A stretch of DNA of 64,000 nt from an uncultured Paracoccaceae bacterium (lineage in GTDB: Bacteria > Pseudomonadota > Alphaproteobacteria > Rhodobacterales > Rhodobacteraceae), in the NCBI GenBank assembly GCA_947489705.1, contig CANLEQ010000005.1, positions 62,001 through 126,000 on the forward strand. Direction: 5' to 3'. Made by a program: the position numbers and the translations under genes. Positions 41,651 through 52,880 of the stretch are shown here, piece by piece. The notes beneath the pieces are model-generated. The model did not search any database. It was not told the origin of the DNA and saw only the letters and a program-made list of their open reading frames with translations. Within the stretch, counting starts at the first letter, position 1, and every line of letters begins with the position of its first letter.

Positions 41651-41675
41651 AAGCCTCAACTGCGCGTGAGGTTCC
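41651..41675 (-). promoter_or_regulatory. Putative ECF-sigma-type promoter GGAAC-N16-GCTT upstream of the microprotein/YqjD-like operon
   Basis: Complement gives ggaac ctcacgcgcagttgag gctt. Confidence 0.3.
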
Positions 41676-41926
41676 GTGAGCGGGCAACCGATCGGCCGAG
41701 TCGTGCTCGTCTGCGACGCCGAGCGAACCGATCACGCCGTCGCGCCCCGGTGAGGGTCGATGCCGATGCGGGGTCCTCATGGGCGCACAGGGGACCGGGG
41801 CCGAGCGAAGGTTCGCTGACCGGGAGCCGAGACGGGCTCCCGAGGCGCATGGCGACCATGACGGAGCGGAAAGAGGATAGGTCGGGGCTGGTCGTATCGG
41901 CGTGCCCGGAACGGGAAAGCGCTAGG

Positions 41927-43513
41927 TCATTCCCATTCGATGGTTCCGGGCGGTTTGGACGTGATGTCGTAGGTCACGCGATTGATGCCGGGTACCTCGT
42001 TGATGATCCGGGTGGCTGTCTCGCCGAGAAATTCGTGGGAAAACGGATAGAAATCCGCGGTCATGCCATCGACCGACGTCACCGCGCGCAAGGCGCATGC
42101 GAAATCGTAGGTGCGCCCGTCCCCCATGACGCCCACGGTCCGCACCGGCAGGATCGCGCAGAACGCCTGCCAGATCTCGTCGTAGAGGCCGTGCTTGCGA
42201 ATCTGGTCGATATAGACGGCGTCGGCGGCGCGCAGTATGGCGAGCTTCGGCCGCGTGATCTCGCCGGGGCAGCGGATGGCGAGGCCGGGGCCGGGGAAGG
42301 GGTGGCGTCCGATGAAGGTGGGCGGCAATCCCAGTTCGACCCCGAGGGCGCGCACCTCGTCCTTGAAGAGTTCGCGCAGAGGTTCGACCAGCTTGAGGCC
42401 CATCTTGGCCGGCAATCCGCCGACATTGTGGTGCGACTTGATCGTCACCGAGGGGCCGCCGCTGAACGAGACGCTTTCGATCACGTCGGGATAGAGCGTG
42501 CCCTGCGCGAGGAACTCTACCCCGCCGATCTCCCTGGCATGTCGGTCGAACACGTCGATGAAGAGGCCGCCGATCACCTTTCGCTTGGTCTCGGGGTCCG
42601 ACACCCCGTCGAGCCGGTCGAGAAACAGGTCCGACGCGTCGGCATGGATCAGGGGCAGGTTATAGTGGTCGCGGAACATGCCCACGACTTCTTCGGCCTC
42701 TCCCTTGCGCAGCAGGCCGTGATCGACGAACACGCAGGTGAGCTGGTCGCCCACCGCCTCGTGGATGAGCATGGCGGCAACGGACGAATCTACGCCTCCG
42801 GACAACGCGCAAATGACCTTGCCGTCGCCCACCTGCTCGCGGATCGCCGTGACCGCCTGCTCGCGATAGGCGCCCATGGTCCAGTCGCCGGTGAAGCCCG
42901 CGATGCGGACGAAATTCTCGAACAAGGTTCGCCCGTTCGGCGTGTGATGCACCTCGGGGTGGAACTGGACCGCATAGAACTTGCGATCGGTATCGGCGAT
43001 CACCGCGAAGGGCGCGTGCGGGGACGTGCCGCAGACCTCGAAGCCGGGGGCGATGCGGGCCACGTGGTCGCCATGGCTCATCCAGACCTGTTCGCGCCCG
43101 GCGTCGAACCATCCCTCAAAGAGATCGGTCCGCGTATCCGTCGGCGTGACCCAGGCACGCCCGAACTCGGCCGTACCGGCGCCGCGCTCCACGTGACCGC
43201 CGAGCATCTGCATCATCACCTGCTGCCCGTAGCAGATGCCGAGAACGGGAATGCCGAGCTCGAAGAGCCGCGCGGGGGGGCGGGGTGCGTCCGCGTCGCG
43301 AACGCTGGCGGGTCCTCCCGACAAGATGACGGCAAGCGGGGCGAATTCATCCAGAAACGCGTCCGTCACGTTCTGGAACGGATGGATCTCGCAATAGACA
43401 TTCACCTCCCGCAGGCGGCGGGCGATCAGCTGCGTGACCTGGCTGCCGAAATCGACGATCAGAAGCTTCTGATGTTCGGCCTGATGGGCGGGGGCGATGA
43501 CGCTGTCGTTCAT
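41927..43513 (-). CDS. guaA: GMP synthase (glutamine-hydrolysing)
   Basis: 528 aa; [42 protein letters not shown]-terminal KPPGTIEWE. Confidence 0.97.
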   Translation of the reverse strand: MNDSVIAPAHQAEHQKLLIVDFGSQVTQLIARRLREVNVYCEIHPFQNVTDAFLDEFAPLAVILSGGPASVRDADAPRPPARLFELGIPVLGICYGQQVMMQMLGGHVERGAGTAEFGRAWVTPTDTRTDLFEGWFDAGREQVWMSHGDHVARIAPGFEVCGTSPHAPFAVIADTDRKFYAVQFHPEVHHTPNGRTLFENFVRIAGFTGDWTMGAYREQAVTAIREQVGDGKVICALSGGVDSSVAAMLIHEAVGDQLTCVFVDHGLLRKGEAEEVVGMFRDHYNLPLIHADASDLFLDRLDGVSDPETKRKVIGGLFIDVFDRHAREIGGVEFLAQGTLYPDVIESVSFSGGPSVTIKSHHNVGGLPAKMGLKLVEPLRELFKDEVRALGVELGLPPTFIGRHPFPGPGLAIRCPGEITRPKLAILRAADAVYIDQIRKHGLYDEIWQAFCAILPVRTVGVMGDGRTYDFACALRAVTSVDGMTADFYPFSHEFLGETATRIINEVPGINRVTYDITSKPPGTIEWE

Positions 43514-43538
43514 GCTTTTCGCTGGTAGTGCAGCCTTT

Positions 43539-43564
43539 GTCGACGCGCAAGCGCGCGCGTCGAC
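43539..43564 (-). other. Hairpin in the guaA leader / DUF6477-guaA intergenic region
   Basis: gtcgacgcgc-aagcgc-gcgcgtcgac, perfect 10-bp stem, 25 nt upstream of guaA. Confidence 0.45.
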
Positions 43565-43711
43565 CGGATAACGGCAGGCAGGAGATTTCGGGGTGCGATC
43601 AACCCGAGACGGATCCCCTCGCGGGAAGATCCGGCGCTCAAGCGCCCGGCCGCGACGGAGATCCGGGAGGCACGACGCCCGTGAAGATCCTGCCGGATAG
43701 TGTCGGGAGGG

Positions 43712-44002
43712 TCAGCCGTCGACGCTTTGCGCCATAGCCGCGCGCTCGCCGAGAAGGGCCACAAGGACGTCCACGTGGCGGGCCGTCGTATAACTCGCTT
43801 CGCAGGCCTTGCGCTGTTCGTTGATGCGATCTTCGAGGGTAAAGAGCTCGTCCAGATACCACCTGCCCTCGACCGGTGCGGGGCTGCCGATGATTCGACC
43901 CAGCGCCGCCGTACGGTCATAATCGATCAACCCGAATCGGGCAGCACTGAGCAGTAGACGCGGACGCCGCAGATTCGCCAGCCGGCTGTGGATATCGGAC
44001 AT
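43712..44002 (-). CDS. DUF6477-like small protein
   Basis: 96 aa; MSDIHSRLANLRRPRLLLSAARFGLIDYDRTAALGRIIG...RHVDVLVALLGERA. Confidence 0.65.
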   Translation of the reverse strand: MSDIHSRLANLRRPRLLLSAARFGLIDYDRTAALGRIIGSPAPVEGRWYLDELFTLEDRINEQRKACEASYTTARHVDVLVALLGERAAMAQSVDG

Positions 44003-44135
44003 TCAAACCTCCTTCACTGTCATGGGGAAGGAGTGACACAACCTTAAGATGTGTTGCGAAAACTGGCTGAATCAGCACGGTCGCACGAAACTTGGTTAAT
44101 TCTTTGTCAGCAATGTGGGCAAAGCAGCTATTCTG

Positions 44136-44151
44136 TTAACCAACCGCTAAC
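44136..44151 (+). promoter_or_regulatory. CtrA-like site (TTAAC-N6-CTAAC, 1 mismatch)
   Basis: ttaac caaccg ctaac in the divergent DUF6477/DUF6456 intergenic region. Confidence 0.35.
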
Positions 44152-44189
44152 AAATACAACTAAGGGTTGTATACGTGAGTGGAGGAACC

Positions 44190-44252
44190 ATGGGGAAAAC
44201 CCTGTGGATTAAACGCCGAATGGTTGTGCTGAACTGGGGAACGGACAAATGA
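44190..44252 (+). CDS. Putative 20-aa leader peptide (MGKTLWIKRRMVVLNWGTDK) coupled to the downstream gene
   Basis: ATG preceded by GGAGG; TGA overlaps the next gene's ATG (ATGA). Confidence 0.45.
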   Translation: MGKTLWIKRRMVVLNWGTDK

Positions 44253-45295
44253 CAACAAGTGCGAGCGACCAACTTCCGGGTTGGGTGCCTGATACGGCAC
44301 GGCTGTATCTGAGACATGTGGTGGATGGAGAATCGATCAGGGCGTTGGCCCGGCAATCGAACTGTCATGCATCGACGGTGTTGCGACAGATCCGGCGTTG
44401 CGAGCAACTTCGGGACGATCCCCTTATCGACCATGCGTTGCAGCGCCTCGGGCGGCAGCGAGCGGGTGCCGAAGGGCCCTGCGGGACAAGTGGAGCCGTT
44501 CCTATGAAGTTCGCCAAGATCGACAAAGGGCCAAGTGAGGACGTGATCGCAACCGAGGCGCGCAGGATCCTGCGCCGCCTGAATGAACCGGGGGCCTGCC
44601 TAGCGGTTGCGGAAGGAATGGAGAAGGCGGTCGTCGTGCGTGAGACCAAGGACGGTCAGACCGTCCGAACGGCGACCGTCGATACCGAGATCGCCGAAGC
44701 CATGGCGCTCAAAGGCTGGATCGCCACCAACGGAACCGGGCGCATCGCGCGATACCATCTCAAGCCCGCGGGCCGGGTCGCGCTCAAGGACATTCTGGAG
44801 GAGATGGCGTCCCCGCATGTCGACGCGGACGAGCCCGATCCTCGCGGAATGCGTTATGGCGCGGCAGAAAGCCCGCTCATGATGCTGGCGCGGCGGCGCG
44901 ACAAGAACGGCGAAGTCTTCCTGACCGACGATCTCGTCCGGGCGGGAGAGCGTTTGAGGGAGGACTTCGAACTTGCGCGGATGGGCGGAGGGCCCGAGCA
45001 GAACTGGGAGGAGATGATGTCCCAGACGGACGCTCCCGAACTCGATGCCGCGATCTTCCACGGCCCGGGCACCGATGCCGCACGGGCAAGGGTTCATGCC
45101 GTGATGCAGGATCTGGGTCCCGGCCTCGGCGATGTCGTCCTGCGCGCGTGTTGCTATCTCGAAGGTATGGAGTCGATCGAGGCCCGCATGGGCTGGGCCG
45201 CGCGATCCGGCAAGATCGTCCTGCGGATCGGCCTCCAGCGCCTCAAGCGGCATTTCCAGCAGACGCAGGGGGCGTTGTCGCCGATGATCGGCTGA
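44249..45295 (+). CDS. DUF6456-like protein with helix-turn-helix-like N-terminus
   Basis: 348 aa; N-term GESIRALARQSNCHASTVLRQIRRCE; C-term VVLRACCYLEGMESIEARMGWAARSGKIVLRIGLQRLKRHF. Confidence 0.7.
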   Translation: MTTSASDQLPGWVPDTARLYLRHVVDGESIRALARQSNCHASTVLRQIRRCEQLRDDPLIDHALQRLGRQRAGAEGPCGTSGAVPMKFAKIDKGPSEDVIATEARRILRRLNEPGACLAVAEGMEKAVVVRETKDGQTVRTATVDTEIAEAMALKGWIATNGTGRIARYHLKPAGRVALKDILEEMASPHVDADEPDPRGMRYGAAESPLMMLARRRDKNGEVFLTDDLVRAGERLREDFELARMGGGPEQNWEEMMSQTDAPELDAAIFHGPGTDAARARVHAVMQDLGPGLGDVVLRACCYLEGMESIEARMGWAARSGKIVLRIGLQRLKRHFQQTQGALSPMIG

Positions 45296-45358
45296 ACCTC
45301 TGGGAGCGGGGCCCGGCCGGTCTGTTCCGGCCGGGTCCCTCATTTCACATTAAGGCGG

Positions 45359-46861
45359 TCATTCCGCCGCTTCGACCGGCGTATCGTCGGTGATCGGCAC
45401 GGCGTTCACATCGGAATCCATCTGCTCGTTCGCCCGGCGCACTCCCGCAGCATAGTCGGGATGCACCCGTTCCAGCACGGCGTACCAACGTTCCTTGACC
45501 GAGTCCGAGCAGGGACCCATCGCGGCGGCATAGTTGCCGTAGAGCCGCTCCTTCTGCTCGTCCGAGAACATCTCGTAGAGTTTGCGCGGCTGGACGAAAT
45601 CGGCGTCGACATAGTCCTGATCGTACCGCTCGGCATTTCCGTCGATCCTGAGCGGCGGCTCTTCGACCGTCCGGGTCGCCGTCGGGCCGCCATACTGGTT
45701 CGGCTCGTAATAGGCGTCGGGATTGCCGAAATCGTTGGTGAAGAACCGCATCGCACCATCCTTGTGATAGTGCTGGACGTTGGCATTCTTCGCCGCGTTG
45801 GCGGGCAATGCCTCGTAATGAGTCCCCAGGCGATACCGGTGCGCATCGGCATAGGCGAAGATCCGGCCCTGCAGCATCTTGTCGGGGCTGAAGCCGATGC
45901 CCGGAACGATGTTCGAAGGCGAATAGGCCGCATTCTCGACCATCTGGAAGTAGTTGTCGGGGTTGCGGTTCATCTCGAGCTCGCCCACTTCGATCAACGG
46001 GTAATCACCGTGCGGCCAGACCTTGGTCACGTCGAACGGATTGTACTCCTGCTGACCGGCCTCTTCTTCGGGCATGACCTGGATGAACAAAGTCCATTTC
46101 GGGAAATCGCCAGCCTCGATCGCGTTGTAGAGTTCTTCCTGATAGGCTTCGCGCGTCTTGCCGATCAGGGCCTCGGCCTCGGCGTTCGTGTAATGCTTGT
46201 GTCCCTGCTGGGTCTTGAAGTGAAACTTCACCCAGTACCGCTCGCCGCGATCGTTCCACATGCTGAACGTGTGGCTGCCATAGCCATTCATGTGCATCGG
46301 CGAGGTCGGAATGCCACGGTCCGACATCAGGATCGTCACCTGATGGACGCTCTCGGGCTGCCCGGCCCAGAAGTCGAACATCGCTTCGGGCGAACGCAGG
46401 TTGGTCTTGGGGTGACGTTTCTGGGTCCGGATAAAATCGGGGAACTTGTAGGCGTCGCGCACGAAGAAGATGGGGGTGTTGTTGCCCACCATGTCCCAGT
46501 TGCCGTCCTCGGTATAGAACTTCAGGCTGAAGCCGCGCACGTCGCGCTCGGTATCGGCCGCGCCGCTTTCGCCCGCGACGGTGGACCAGCGCGACAGGAC
46601 TTCGGTCTGGGTGCCGGGCTGGAACACCTTGGCGCAGGTGTATTTCGTGATGTCATGCGTCACCCGGAAGGAGCCCATGGCGCCCCAGCCTTTCGCGTGG
46701 ACCACCCGTTCGGGGATCCGTTCGCGGTTCTGATGCGCAAGCTTTTCGATCAGCTGGTAGTCTTGCAGCAGAACAGGACCGCGTGCGCCCGCTGTCTTGC
46801 TGGTCTCGTTCGTGGGGACGGGCGCGCCGCCCGTCGTGGTGAGACGTGGCTTATCGGCCAT
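45359..46861 (-). CDS. katA: Catalase (heme, small-subunit clade)
   Basis: 500 aa; [66 protein letters not shown]. Confidence 0.96.
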   Translation of the reverse strand: MADKPRLTTTGGAPVPTNETSKTAGARGPVLLQDYQLIEKLAHQNRERIPERVVHAKGWGAMGSFRVTHDITKYTCAKVFQPGTQTEVLSRWSTVAGESGAADTERDVRGFSLKFYTEDGNWDMVGNNTPIFFVRDAYKFPDFIRTQKRHPKTNLRSPEAMFDFWAGQPESVHQVTILMSDRGIPTSPMHMNGYGSHTFSMWNDRGERYWVKFHFKTQQGHKHYTNAEAEALIGKTREAYQEELYNAIEAGDFPKWTLFIQVMPEEEAGQQEYNPFDVTKVWPHGDYPLIEVGELEMNRNPDNYFQMVENAAYSPSNIVPGIGFSPDKMLQGRIFAYADAHRYRLGTHYEALPANAAKNANVQHYHKDGAMRFFTNDFGNPDAYYEPNQYGGPTATRTVEEPPLRIDGNAERYDQDYVDADFVQPRKLYEMFSDEQKERLYGNYAAAMGPCSDSVKERWYAVLERVHPDYAAGVRRANEQMDSDVNAVPITDDTPVEAAE

Positions 46862-46909
46862 TGTGTTCTCCTCGAAAAATTAGGGTATTCTACGACCGAG
46901 ATGGGCTTC

Positions 46910-46929
46910 GGGCTGGATTAATCTAGCCC
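46910..46929. repeat. 20-bp near-perfect palindrome between divergent katA and sensor kinase
   Basis: gggctggattaatctagccc; only one symmetric pair deviates. Confidence 0.55.
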
Positions 46930-46949
46930 TTGCTGCAAAGAAGCCCGCC

Positions 46950-48044
46950 ATGACAGGTTTTGATGACATGTACGAGCCGGACTGGATAGAGCGCGAGCGC
47001 CGCGCCACCCTTCAAAGCTACGGTCTCACGTCCGAAGACGATACCGGTTCGCTCGACGAGATCGTTCGCCTCACGGCGCGCCTGCTGGACAAGCCGGTGG
47101 TCTTCGTATCCCTGATCGAGTCCGACCGACAATGGTTCCTTGCCCGGCACGGCGATCTTGGCGGCCGGAGCATGCCGATCAGCATGTCGATCTGCCGCCA
47201 CATCATGGAAGCGCCGGGCGTGACGATCATCCCCGATACGCTGAAGGACGACCGAACCCGCGACAATCCGATCTGCAAAGGGGAGAGAGGGTTTCGGTTC
47301 TACGCGGGAACCCCCCTTGTCGCCCGCAACGGTCGCAGCCTGGGCGCCTTCGCGACACTGGGATACGAGCCGGCAGAGCTCAGCGAGCTCGGCGTCGAGG
47401 TCCTGGAACTGCAAGGCCGTCAGGTGATGGCGCAGCTCAATCTGCGCAAGGCGCTGCGCCGGGCCGACGTGATGCGGCGCGAGGTCGATCATCGGGTGAA
47501 GAACTCGCTGCAATCGGTCGCATCGCTCACGCGCATTCAGGCGCGTCGCGTCGTCTCGGAGGAAGCCCGCGATGCGCTCGAAAGCGTCAGTCGCCGGATC
47601 AACACGGTCGCCGCGCTGAACCAGCAGCTCTATGCCTCCGACAGCGACCAGACCGTCGAGCTCAAGCCGTTCCTGCGATCGGTTGCGGATCTGATTCGCG
47701 AGAGCATCTCCGACGCGGTCACGGTGGATCTCGAAGCGCAGGAGCTCAAGATCGACGCCAGCATGGCAGGGGCGCTCGCGATCATCGTGAACGAATTCAC
47801 CACCAACTCCGCCAAGCACGCCTTCGAGGACGGCATGACGGGGACGGTGACGATGACGGCGCGGCTGGCGGCGCCGGGGCAGTTCACCCTCATCTGTCGT
47901 GACGACGGCCGTGGATACGACCCCGGAACCGCCGGAACGGGTCTCGGAATGGCCATTCTCGACAGCGCCGTCGACCAGATCAACGGCGAGAAGATCCTCC
48001 TGGACGGGCCCGGCTTCGGGATTCAGGTGACCTGCCGCCTCTAG
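46950..48044 (+). CDS. GAF-domain sensor histidine kinase (HisKA_2/HWE type)
   Basis: 364 aa; GAF region [60 protein letters not shown]. Confidence 0.85.
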   Translation: MTGFDDMYEPDWIERERRATLQSYGLTSEDDTGSLDEIVRLTARLLDKPVVFVSLIESDRQWFLARHGDLGGRSMPISMSICRHIMEAPGVTIIPDTLKDDRTRDNPICKGERGFRFYAGTPLVARNGRSLGAFATLGYEPAELSELGVEVLELQGRQVMAQLNLRKALRRADVMRREVDHRVKNSLQSVASLTRIQARRVVSEEARDALESVSRRINTVAALNQQLYASDSDQTVELKPFLRSVADLIRESISDAVTVDLEAQELKIDASMAGALAIIVNEFTTNSAKHAFEDGMTGTVTMTARLAAPGQFTLICRDDGRGYDPGTAGTGLGMAILDSAVDQINGEKILLDGPGFGIQVTCRL

Positions 48045-48144
48045 CCTGAGTTGCACCCTGCGCAAGGTCGCCATGACGCAGGGTCCGCACCTTGGACAAG
48101 AGACGAGATGTGGCTTAGATAACTCGGCAAGGAGGACCGCTTTC

Positions 48145-49092
48145 ATGCCACGCGATCTCAAGATTCCCGACCAGCGCCATCCCGAGAAGGCAAGGCGCGC
48201 GGATACGGCACGCCAGAAGAAACCGGACTGGATCCGGGTGAAGGCGCCCAGTGGCGAGGGATACAAGGCCACACGCGACATCATGCGCGAGCACAAGCTC
48301 GTCACCGTATGCGAAGAGGCCGGCTGCCCCAATGTCGGCGAATGCTGGTCCCAGGGCCATGCGACGATGATGATCATGGGCGAGATCTGTACCCGCGGCT
48401 GCACCTTCTGCAACGTCGCGACGGGGCGGCCCGACGCGCTCGACGTGTTCGAGCCCGGCCGCGTGGCGGATGCCGTCAAGAAGCTCGGGCTGAACCATGT
48501 CGTCATCACCTCGGTGGATCGCGACGATGTCGACGATGGCGGAGCGGCGCATATCGCGCAGACGATCCGCGCGACGCGACGGCAGAGCCCGGGAACGACG
48601 ATCGAGGTTCTGACCCCCGATTTCCTGAAATGCGGCCCGGAGGCGCTCGAGACGGTCGTCGCGGCACGCCCCGACGTCTTCAATCACAATCTCGAGACCG
48701 TGCCTGGCCTCTATCCCGAGGTGCGGCCGGGCGCGCGGTACTTCCATTCCCTGAGGCTGCTCCAGCGCGTCAAGGAACTCGACCCGTCGCTCTTCACCAA
48801 GTCGGGCATCATGGTCGGTCTCGGGGAGGAACGTCAGGCCGTGCTGCAGGTCATGGACGACATGCGTGCGGCGAACGTCGATTTCATCACGGTCGGTCAA
48901 TACCTGCAGCCGACGCCGAAGCACCATGAAGTAAGCCGCTTCGTCACGCCCGAGGAATTCGCGGGCTACGAGAAGGCCGCATGGGGCAAGGGATTTCTGA
49001 TGGTGTCCGCCACGCCGCTCACCCGGTCGAGCTATCATGCGGGCGACGACTTCGTGCGGTTGAAGGCCGCGCGCGAGAAGGCTCTGGCCTGA
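48145..49092 (+). CDS. lipA: Lipoyl synthase
   Basis: [62 protein letters not shown]. Confidence 0.97.
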   Translation: MPRDLKIPDQRHPEKARRADTARQKKPDWIRVKAPSGEGYKATRDIMREHKLVTVCEEAGCPNVGECWSQGHATMMIMGEICTRGCTFCNVATGRPDALDVFEPGRVADAVKKLGLNHVVITSVDRDDVDDGGAAHIAQTIRATRRQSPGTTIEVLTPDFLKCGPEALETVVAARPDVFNHNLETVPGLYPEVRPGARYFHSLRLLQRVKELDPSLFTKSGIMVGLGEERQAVLQVMDDMRAANVDFITVGQYLQPTPKHHEVSRFVTPEEFAGYEKAAWGKGFLMVSATPLTRSSYHAGDDFVRLKAAREKALA

Positions 49093-49224
49093 GATCTGCG
49101 CCTGCCGAAGGGGGGCGATCAACTTTCAGCGCTGAACGCTGCGCGTCGTGGCGTGAGTTAGAGATTGTCGCAAACGGGATCGCCCGGGCTGGGCGCCCGG
49201 ACGGAGTGTAAGGCGGGTGGGGGC

Positions 49225-49794
49225 TTAGCGACCCCAGCTCCGGACCGGGCCGCAATCCATGTGTACGAAGTTCGACGAGGAGTACCGTCCGACGCCGCCC
49301 GCCGCACAGGCGGATGCCGCACGGGACATCTGGGCGACCGAACGCGAGCTCATCCGCAGATCTGCCGCTTCGCCTTTCAGGTGCCGCGAATTCTTGGCAA
49401 CCCCGGAAGACCGGCTGCGCAGCATGTTGTTCGTCTCGGGCGAGCGATAGCCGGAGATCAGCGTATAAGCCTCGCTCGTGTCCATCATCCGGTGCGCCGC
49501 TGTCATGATGTCGAGCGTGCGCGTGTCGATGGGCTTGATCTGCCCGTTGCGCCAGTCGCGCATGAAGTGATTCACCTCGACGAGGGCGTCCTTGAGATAG
49601 TTGCCGTCGACCCAGTAGACCGTATCCATGCTCTCGCCGGTGCGGCCGTTGTACATCTTGATCCGCCGGACGTCGCCGGCGCCGCGCAAGAAACCGAACG
49701 CATTGGCGTATGTGGGTGCCGCTGCCACCGTCGTGGCTGCGAAAGCCCCCAGAAGGGCACGCCGTGTCAGTCCCGTCGACCGTGATGTTTCCAT
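49225..49794 (-). CDS. DUF882/YcbK-like (M15-type) murein endopeptidase, Tat substrate
   Basis: 189 aa; Tat-like TRRALLGAFAATTVAAAPTYANA; SGYRSPETNNMLR...SRHLKGEAADLR. Confidence 0.88.
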   Translation of the reverse strand: METSRSTGLTRRALLGAFAATTVAAAPTYANAFGFLRGAGDVRRIKMYNGRTGESMDTVYWVDGNYLKDALVEVNHFMRDWRNGQIKPIDTRTLDIMTAAHRMMDTSEAYTLISGYRSPETNNMLRSRSSGVAKNSRHLKGEAADLRMSSRSVAQMSRAASACAAGGVGRYSSSNFVHMDCGPVRSWGR

Positions 49795-50126
49795 GAGAAT
49801 CTGTCCCGTTTTTTGGTTTTACCTGCCAACCGCGTTGATCGCGGCTTTTGCGTAGCCTCATCTTGTACGGGAATTTATGGCACGGCTTTTGCCATCCACC
49901 AAGGGGGACGTGCAGCGAAATTAAAATTGGTTCCCTCGGTTCGGCAGGAATTTGCTCAAAACTTCTTGGTTAATCCCTGCTTGCGGATTGCAGGCGATGT
50001 GTTGCGCGAAGGGCACTTTTGGTCAGGCGATCGGTCGGCTCAGGAGTGTTCGGTCATTGTTTGTTAGGAATTGACGCATGAGATCGGAGGGCCGGACGCT
50101 CATGCCGACTCGCCGAGGGAATATTT

Positions 50127-51725
50127 ATGGCCATCGCCGTCACTTCACGCCGCCTGATGCTGGCGCTGGCACTCGTTGCGGGCATGGGACTCGCCTCGGC
50201 GTCGGGCTCCGAGATAACCGCGTTCAAGCAGGCCATCGCGGTCGAGGCAGCGTCCGACGCGGAGCTTTCCGCCTTCTACCGGTCCAACGATTATCGCCCG
50301 ATCTGGACCGGGGCGGGTGCCGCGGACCTCGCGCGGCGTGAAGCGTTTCTTACAGCGGTCGGGCAGGCGGATCTGCATGGCCTTCCGCGGGGGCGCTACG
50401 ACGTCGACACCCTGCGCCGCGTCATGCAAAACGCGCGCAGCGAGGGCGAGCGGGGGCAGGCGGAGGTCGAACTCAGCCGCCTTTTCCTGCGTTTCGCGCG
50501 CGATCTGGAGACCGGAATTCTGGTGCCTGCTGCGGTCGACGCGGATATCAAGCGCGAGGTGAGGGTTCGCGAGGCCGGCGAACTGCTCGCCGGTATCGCG
50601 CGCGCGGCCCCCCATGCGTTTCTTAAATCGCTGACGCCTTCCGCGCCCGAATATACGCGCCTCGTTCGCGAGAAGATCGCTCTCGAGCGCACCATCGCGC
50701 AAGGTGGTTTCGGTCCGACAGTCGGCGATACGCGCGTGGCGCTCGGCGATAGCGGGCCGGGAGTCGTGGCCGTTCGCGATCGGCTGATCTCTTTGGGATA
50801 TATCGGCCGCAGCGCGACAGGTGTCTTCGATGCCGATCTGAAGCACGCGGTCGAGGCGTTCCAGCGCGACCACGGCTTGGAAGAGGACGGTATCGTCGGC
50901 GGCGAAACCCTTTCGGAGATGAACCGCAGCGCGTCGGACCGGCTCGGACATGTCCTGGTTTCCATGGAGCGGGAACGCTGGATGAACCGCGATCTCGGCG
51001 CCCGACATGTCTCGGTCAACCTGACGGATTTCAGGACCCGTATCGTCGAGAATGGCGAGATTGCCTTCGAGACCAGGTCCGTGATCGGCAAGGACGCGGA
51101 CGGCCGCCGCACTCCGGAATTCTCGGACGAGATGGATCACATGGTCATCAATCCGAGCTGGTACGTCCCGCGCTCGATCGTGGTGGATGAATACCTGCCG
51201 GCATTGCGGCGCAATCCTTACGCGCTCGGATATCTCGAGATCACGGATCGGCAGGGCCGGGTGGTCAACCGAGGCCGCGGTTTCGCGCAGTATAGCGTGC
51301 GAACTTTCCCGTTCTCGATGCGACAGCCGCCCGGGCCGCGCAATGCGCTTGGACTCGTGAAGTTCATGTTTCCAAACAAGTACAACATATATCTTCATGA
51401 TACGCCTGCAAAAAACCTGTTCTCGAACACGGTTCGCGCATATTCCCACGGCTGCATCCGCCTGAGCGATCCGTTCGAGTTCGGATATGCAATTTTGTCG
51501 GCGCAATCCGACGACCCCGAGGCGGAATTCCAGCGTCATTTGCGCTCGGGCCGGGAAACCCGCGTCAATCTCGAAACGCCGATTCCGGTGCATCTGATCT
51601 ATCGCACGGCGATCGCCAAGCCGGAGGGCGGTATGGAGTACCGGCGCGATATCTACGGGCGAAATGGTCGCATTCTCGCCGCGCTCCAGGCAGCGGGGGT
51701 GGCGTTGCCCGGCCCGGGAAGCTAG
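50127..51725 (+). CDS. L,D-transpeptidase (YcbB/LdtD-like) with peptidoglycan-binding domain
   Basis: 532 aa; PG-binding [22 protein letters not shown]; YkuD motif [14 protein letters not shown]. Confidence 0.92.
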   Translation: MAIAVTSRRLMLALALVAGMGLASASGSEITAFKQAIAVEAASDAELSAFYRSNDYRPIWTGAGAADLARREAFLTAVGQADLHGLPRGRYDVDTLRRVMQNARSEGERGQAEVELSRLFLRFARDLETGILVPAAVDADIKREVRVREAGELLAGIARAAPHAFLKSLTPSAPEYTRLVREKIALERTIAQGGFGPTVGDTRVALGDSGPGVVAVRDRLISLGYIGRSATGVFDADLKHAVEAFQRDHGLEEDGIVGGETLSEMNRSASDRLGHVLVSMERERWMNRDLGARHVSVNLTDFRTRIVENGEIAFETRSVIGKDADGRRTPEFSDEMDHMVINPSWYVPRSIVVDEYLPALRRNPYALGYLEITDRQGRVVNRGRGFAQYSVRTFPFSMRQPPGPRNALGLVKFMFPNKYNIYLHDTPAKNLFSNTVRAYSHGCIRLSDPFEFGYAILSAQSDDPEAEFQRHLRSGRETRVNLETPIPVHLIYRTAIAKPEGGMEYRRDIYGRNGRILAALQAAGVALPGPGS

Positions 51726-51760
51726 CGTCTCGTCCTGTCCACGATAGGCTGAGGTCATCC

Positions 51761-52852
51761 ATGCCCCTGAAACTCGGTGAGATTGCGAAGGGACTGAACG
51801 CGAGGCTCGAAGGCGATGCGGCCCTGCGGATTACCGGAGCGGCCGAGCCGTCGGATGCGGGGCCCGAGGATCTGGCGCTTGCCATGACCCCGCAATATGC
51901 CGAGCGGCTGGGCCAGGGTCGCGCCAGGGCCGCCATCTTGTGGGAGGGTGCCGACTGGCAGTCCCTCGGCCTCGAAGCGGCGCTCTTCGTCCAACGTCCG
52001 CGCCTTGCGATGGCGCATTTGAGCGCGATGATCGATCCGGGCCCCGAGATCGCCGTCGGCATTCACCCCACCGCCGTGATCGATCCTTCCGCGACGCTGG
52101 GATCGAACGTCGCGATCGGCCCGTTCGTCGTGATCGGCCGGGACGCACGGATCGGGGCGAATGCACGCATCTCGCCCCATTGCACGATCGGAGCGGAGGC
52201 GCGTCTGGGCGAGGATGCGCTGCTGCACCCCAACGTCACGATCCAGCACGCCGTCGCGATCGGGCCGCGCTTCATCGCGCATCCCGGCGCCGTCATCGGT
52301 GGCGATGGCCTGTCCTTCGTCACCCCGGAAATGTCGGGGGTGGAGCGGGCGCGCAAGACGATGGGCGATCAGGGGGAGATCCAGCAGCAATCCTGGACCC
52401 GCATCCATTCGCTCGGAACCGTGGTCATCGGTGACGACGTCGAGGTCGGATCCAATACCACGATAGACCGCGGCACCATTCGCGCAACGCGGATCGGCGA
52501 CGGCTGCAAACTCGATAATCTGGTGCAGATCGCACATAACGTCGTGATGGGTCGGCACTGCCTCGTGGCCGCCCTGAGCGGTATCGCGGGCTCGACGATC
52601 GTGGGCGACCGCTGCGTCATGGGAGGATCGTCGGGCGCCGCCGACAATCTCAGGATCGGCGACGACGTGATCCTCGCCGGTGGGACCAAGGTGACATCGA
52701 ACGTTCCCTCGGGCCGGGTGATGATGGGTTATCCGGCCGTGCGGATGGACCAGCATGTCGATATCTACAAGGCGATGCGACGCCTTCCCCGTTTCATGAG
52801 GCAGTTTGCTGCAGGGCAGAAAGCTGTTTCAAAAGAGCCTCCGAGCGACTAG
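51761..52852 (+). CDS. lpxD: UDP-3-O-(3-hydroxyacyl)glucosamine N-acyltransferase
   Basis: 363 aa; hexapeptide repeats; [56 protein letters not shown]. Confidence 0.94.
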   Translation: MPLKLGEIAKGLNARLEGDAALRITGAAEPSDAGPEDLALAMTPQYAERLGQGRARAAILWEGADWQSLGLEAALFVQRPRLAMAHLSAMIDPGPEIAVGIHPTAVIDPSATLGSNVAIGPFVVIGRDARIGANARISPHCTIGAEARLGEDALLHPNVTIQHAVAIGPRFIAHPGAVIGGDGLSFVTPEMSGVERARKTMGDQGEIQQQSWTRIHSLGTVVIGDDVEVGSNTTIDRGTIRATRIGDGCKLDNLVQIAHNVVMGRHCLVAALSGIAGSTIVGDRCVMGGSSGAADNLRIGDDVILAGGTKVTSNVPSGRVMMGYPAVRMDQHVDIYKAMRRLPRFMRQFAAGQKAVSKEPPSD

Positions 52853-52880
52853 ATCTGCCGCCATGCATAGGGGGCTGGAT

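Noticed and set aside
35587-41700. tRNA-Leu as the attachment site of an integrated island containing the stress operons
   Set aside because: No integrase and no repeat of the tRNA 3' end found at the other side
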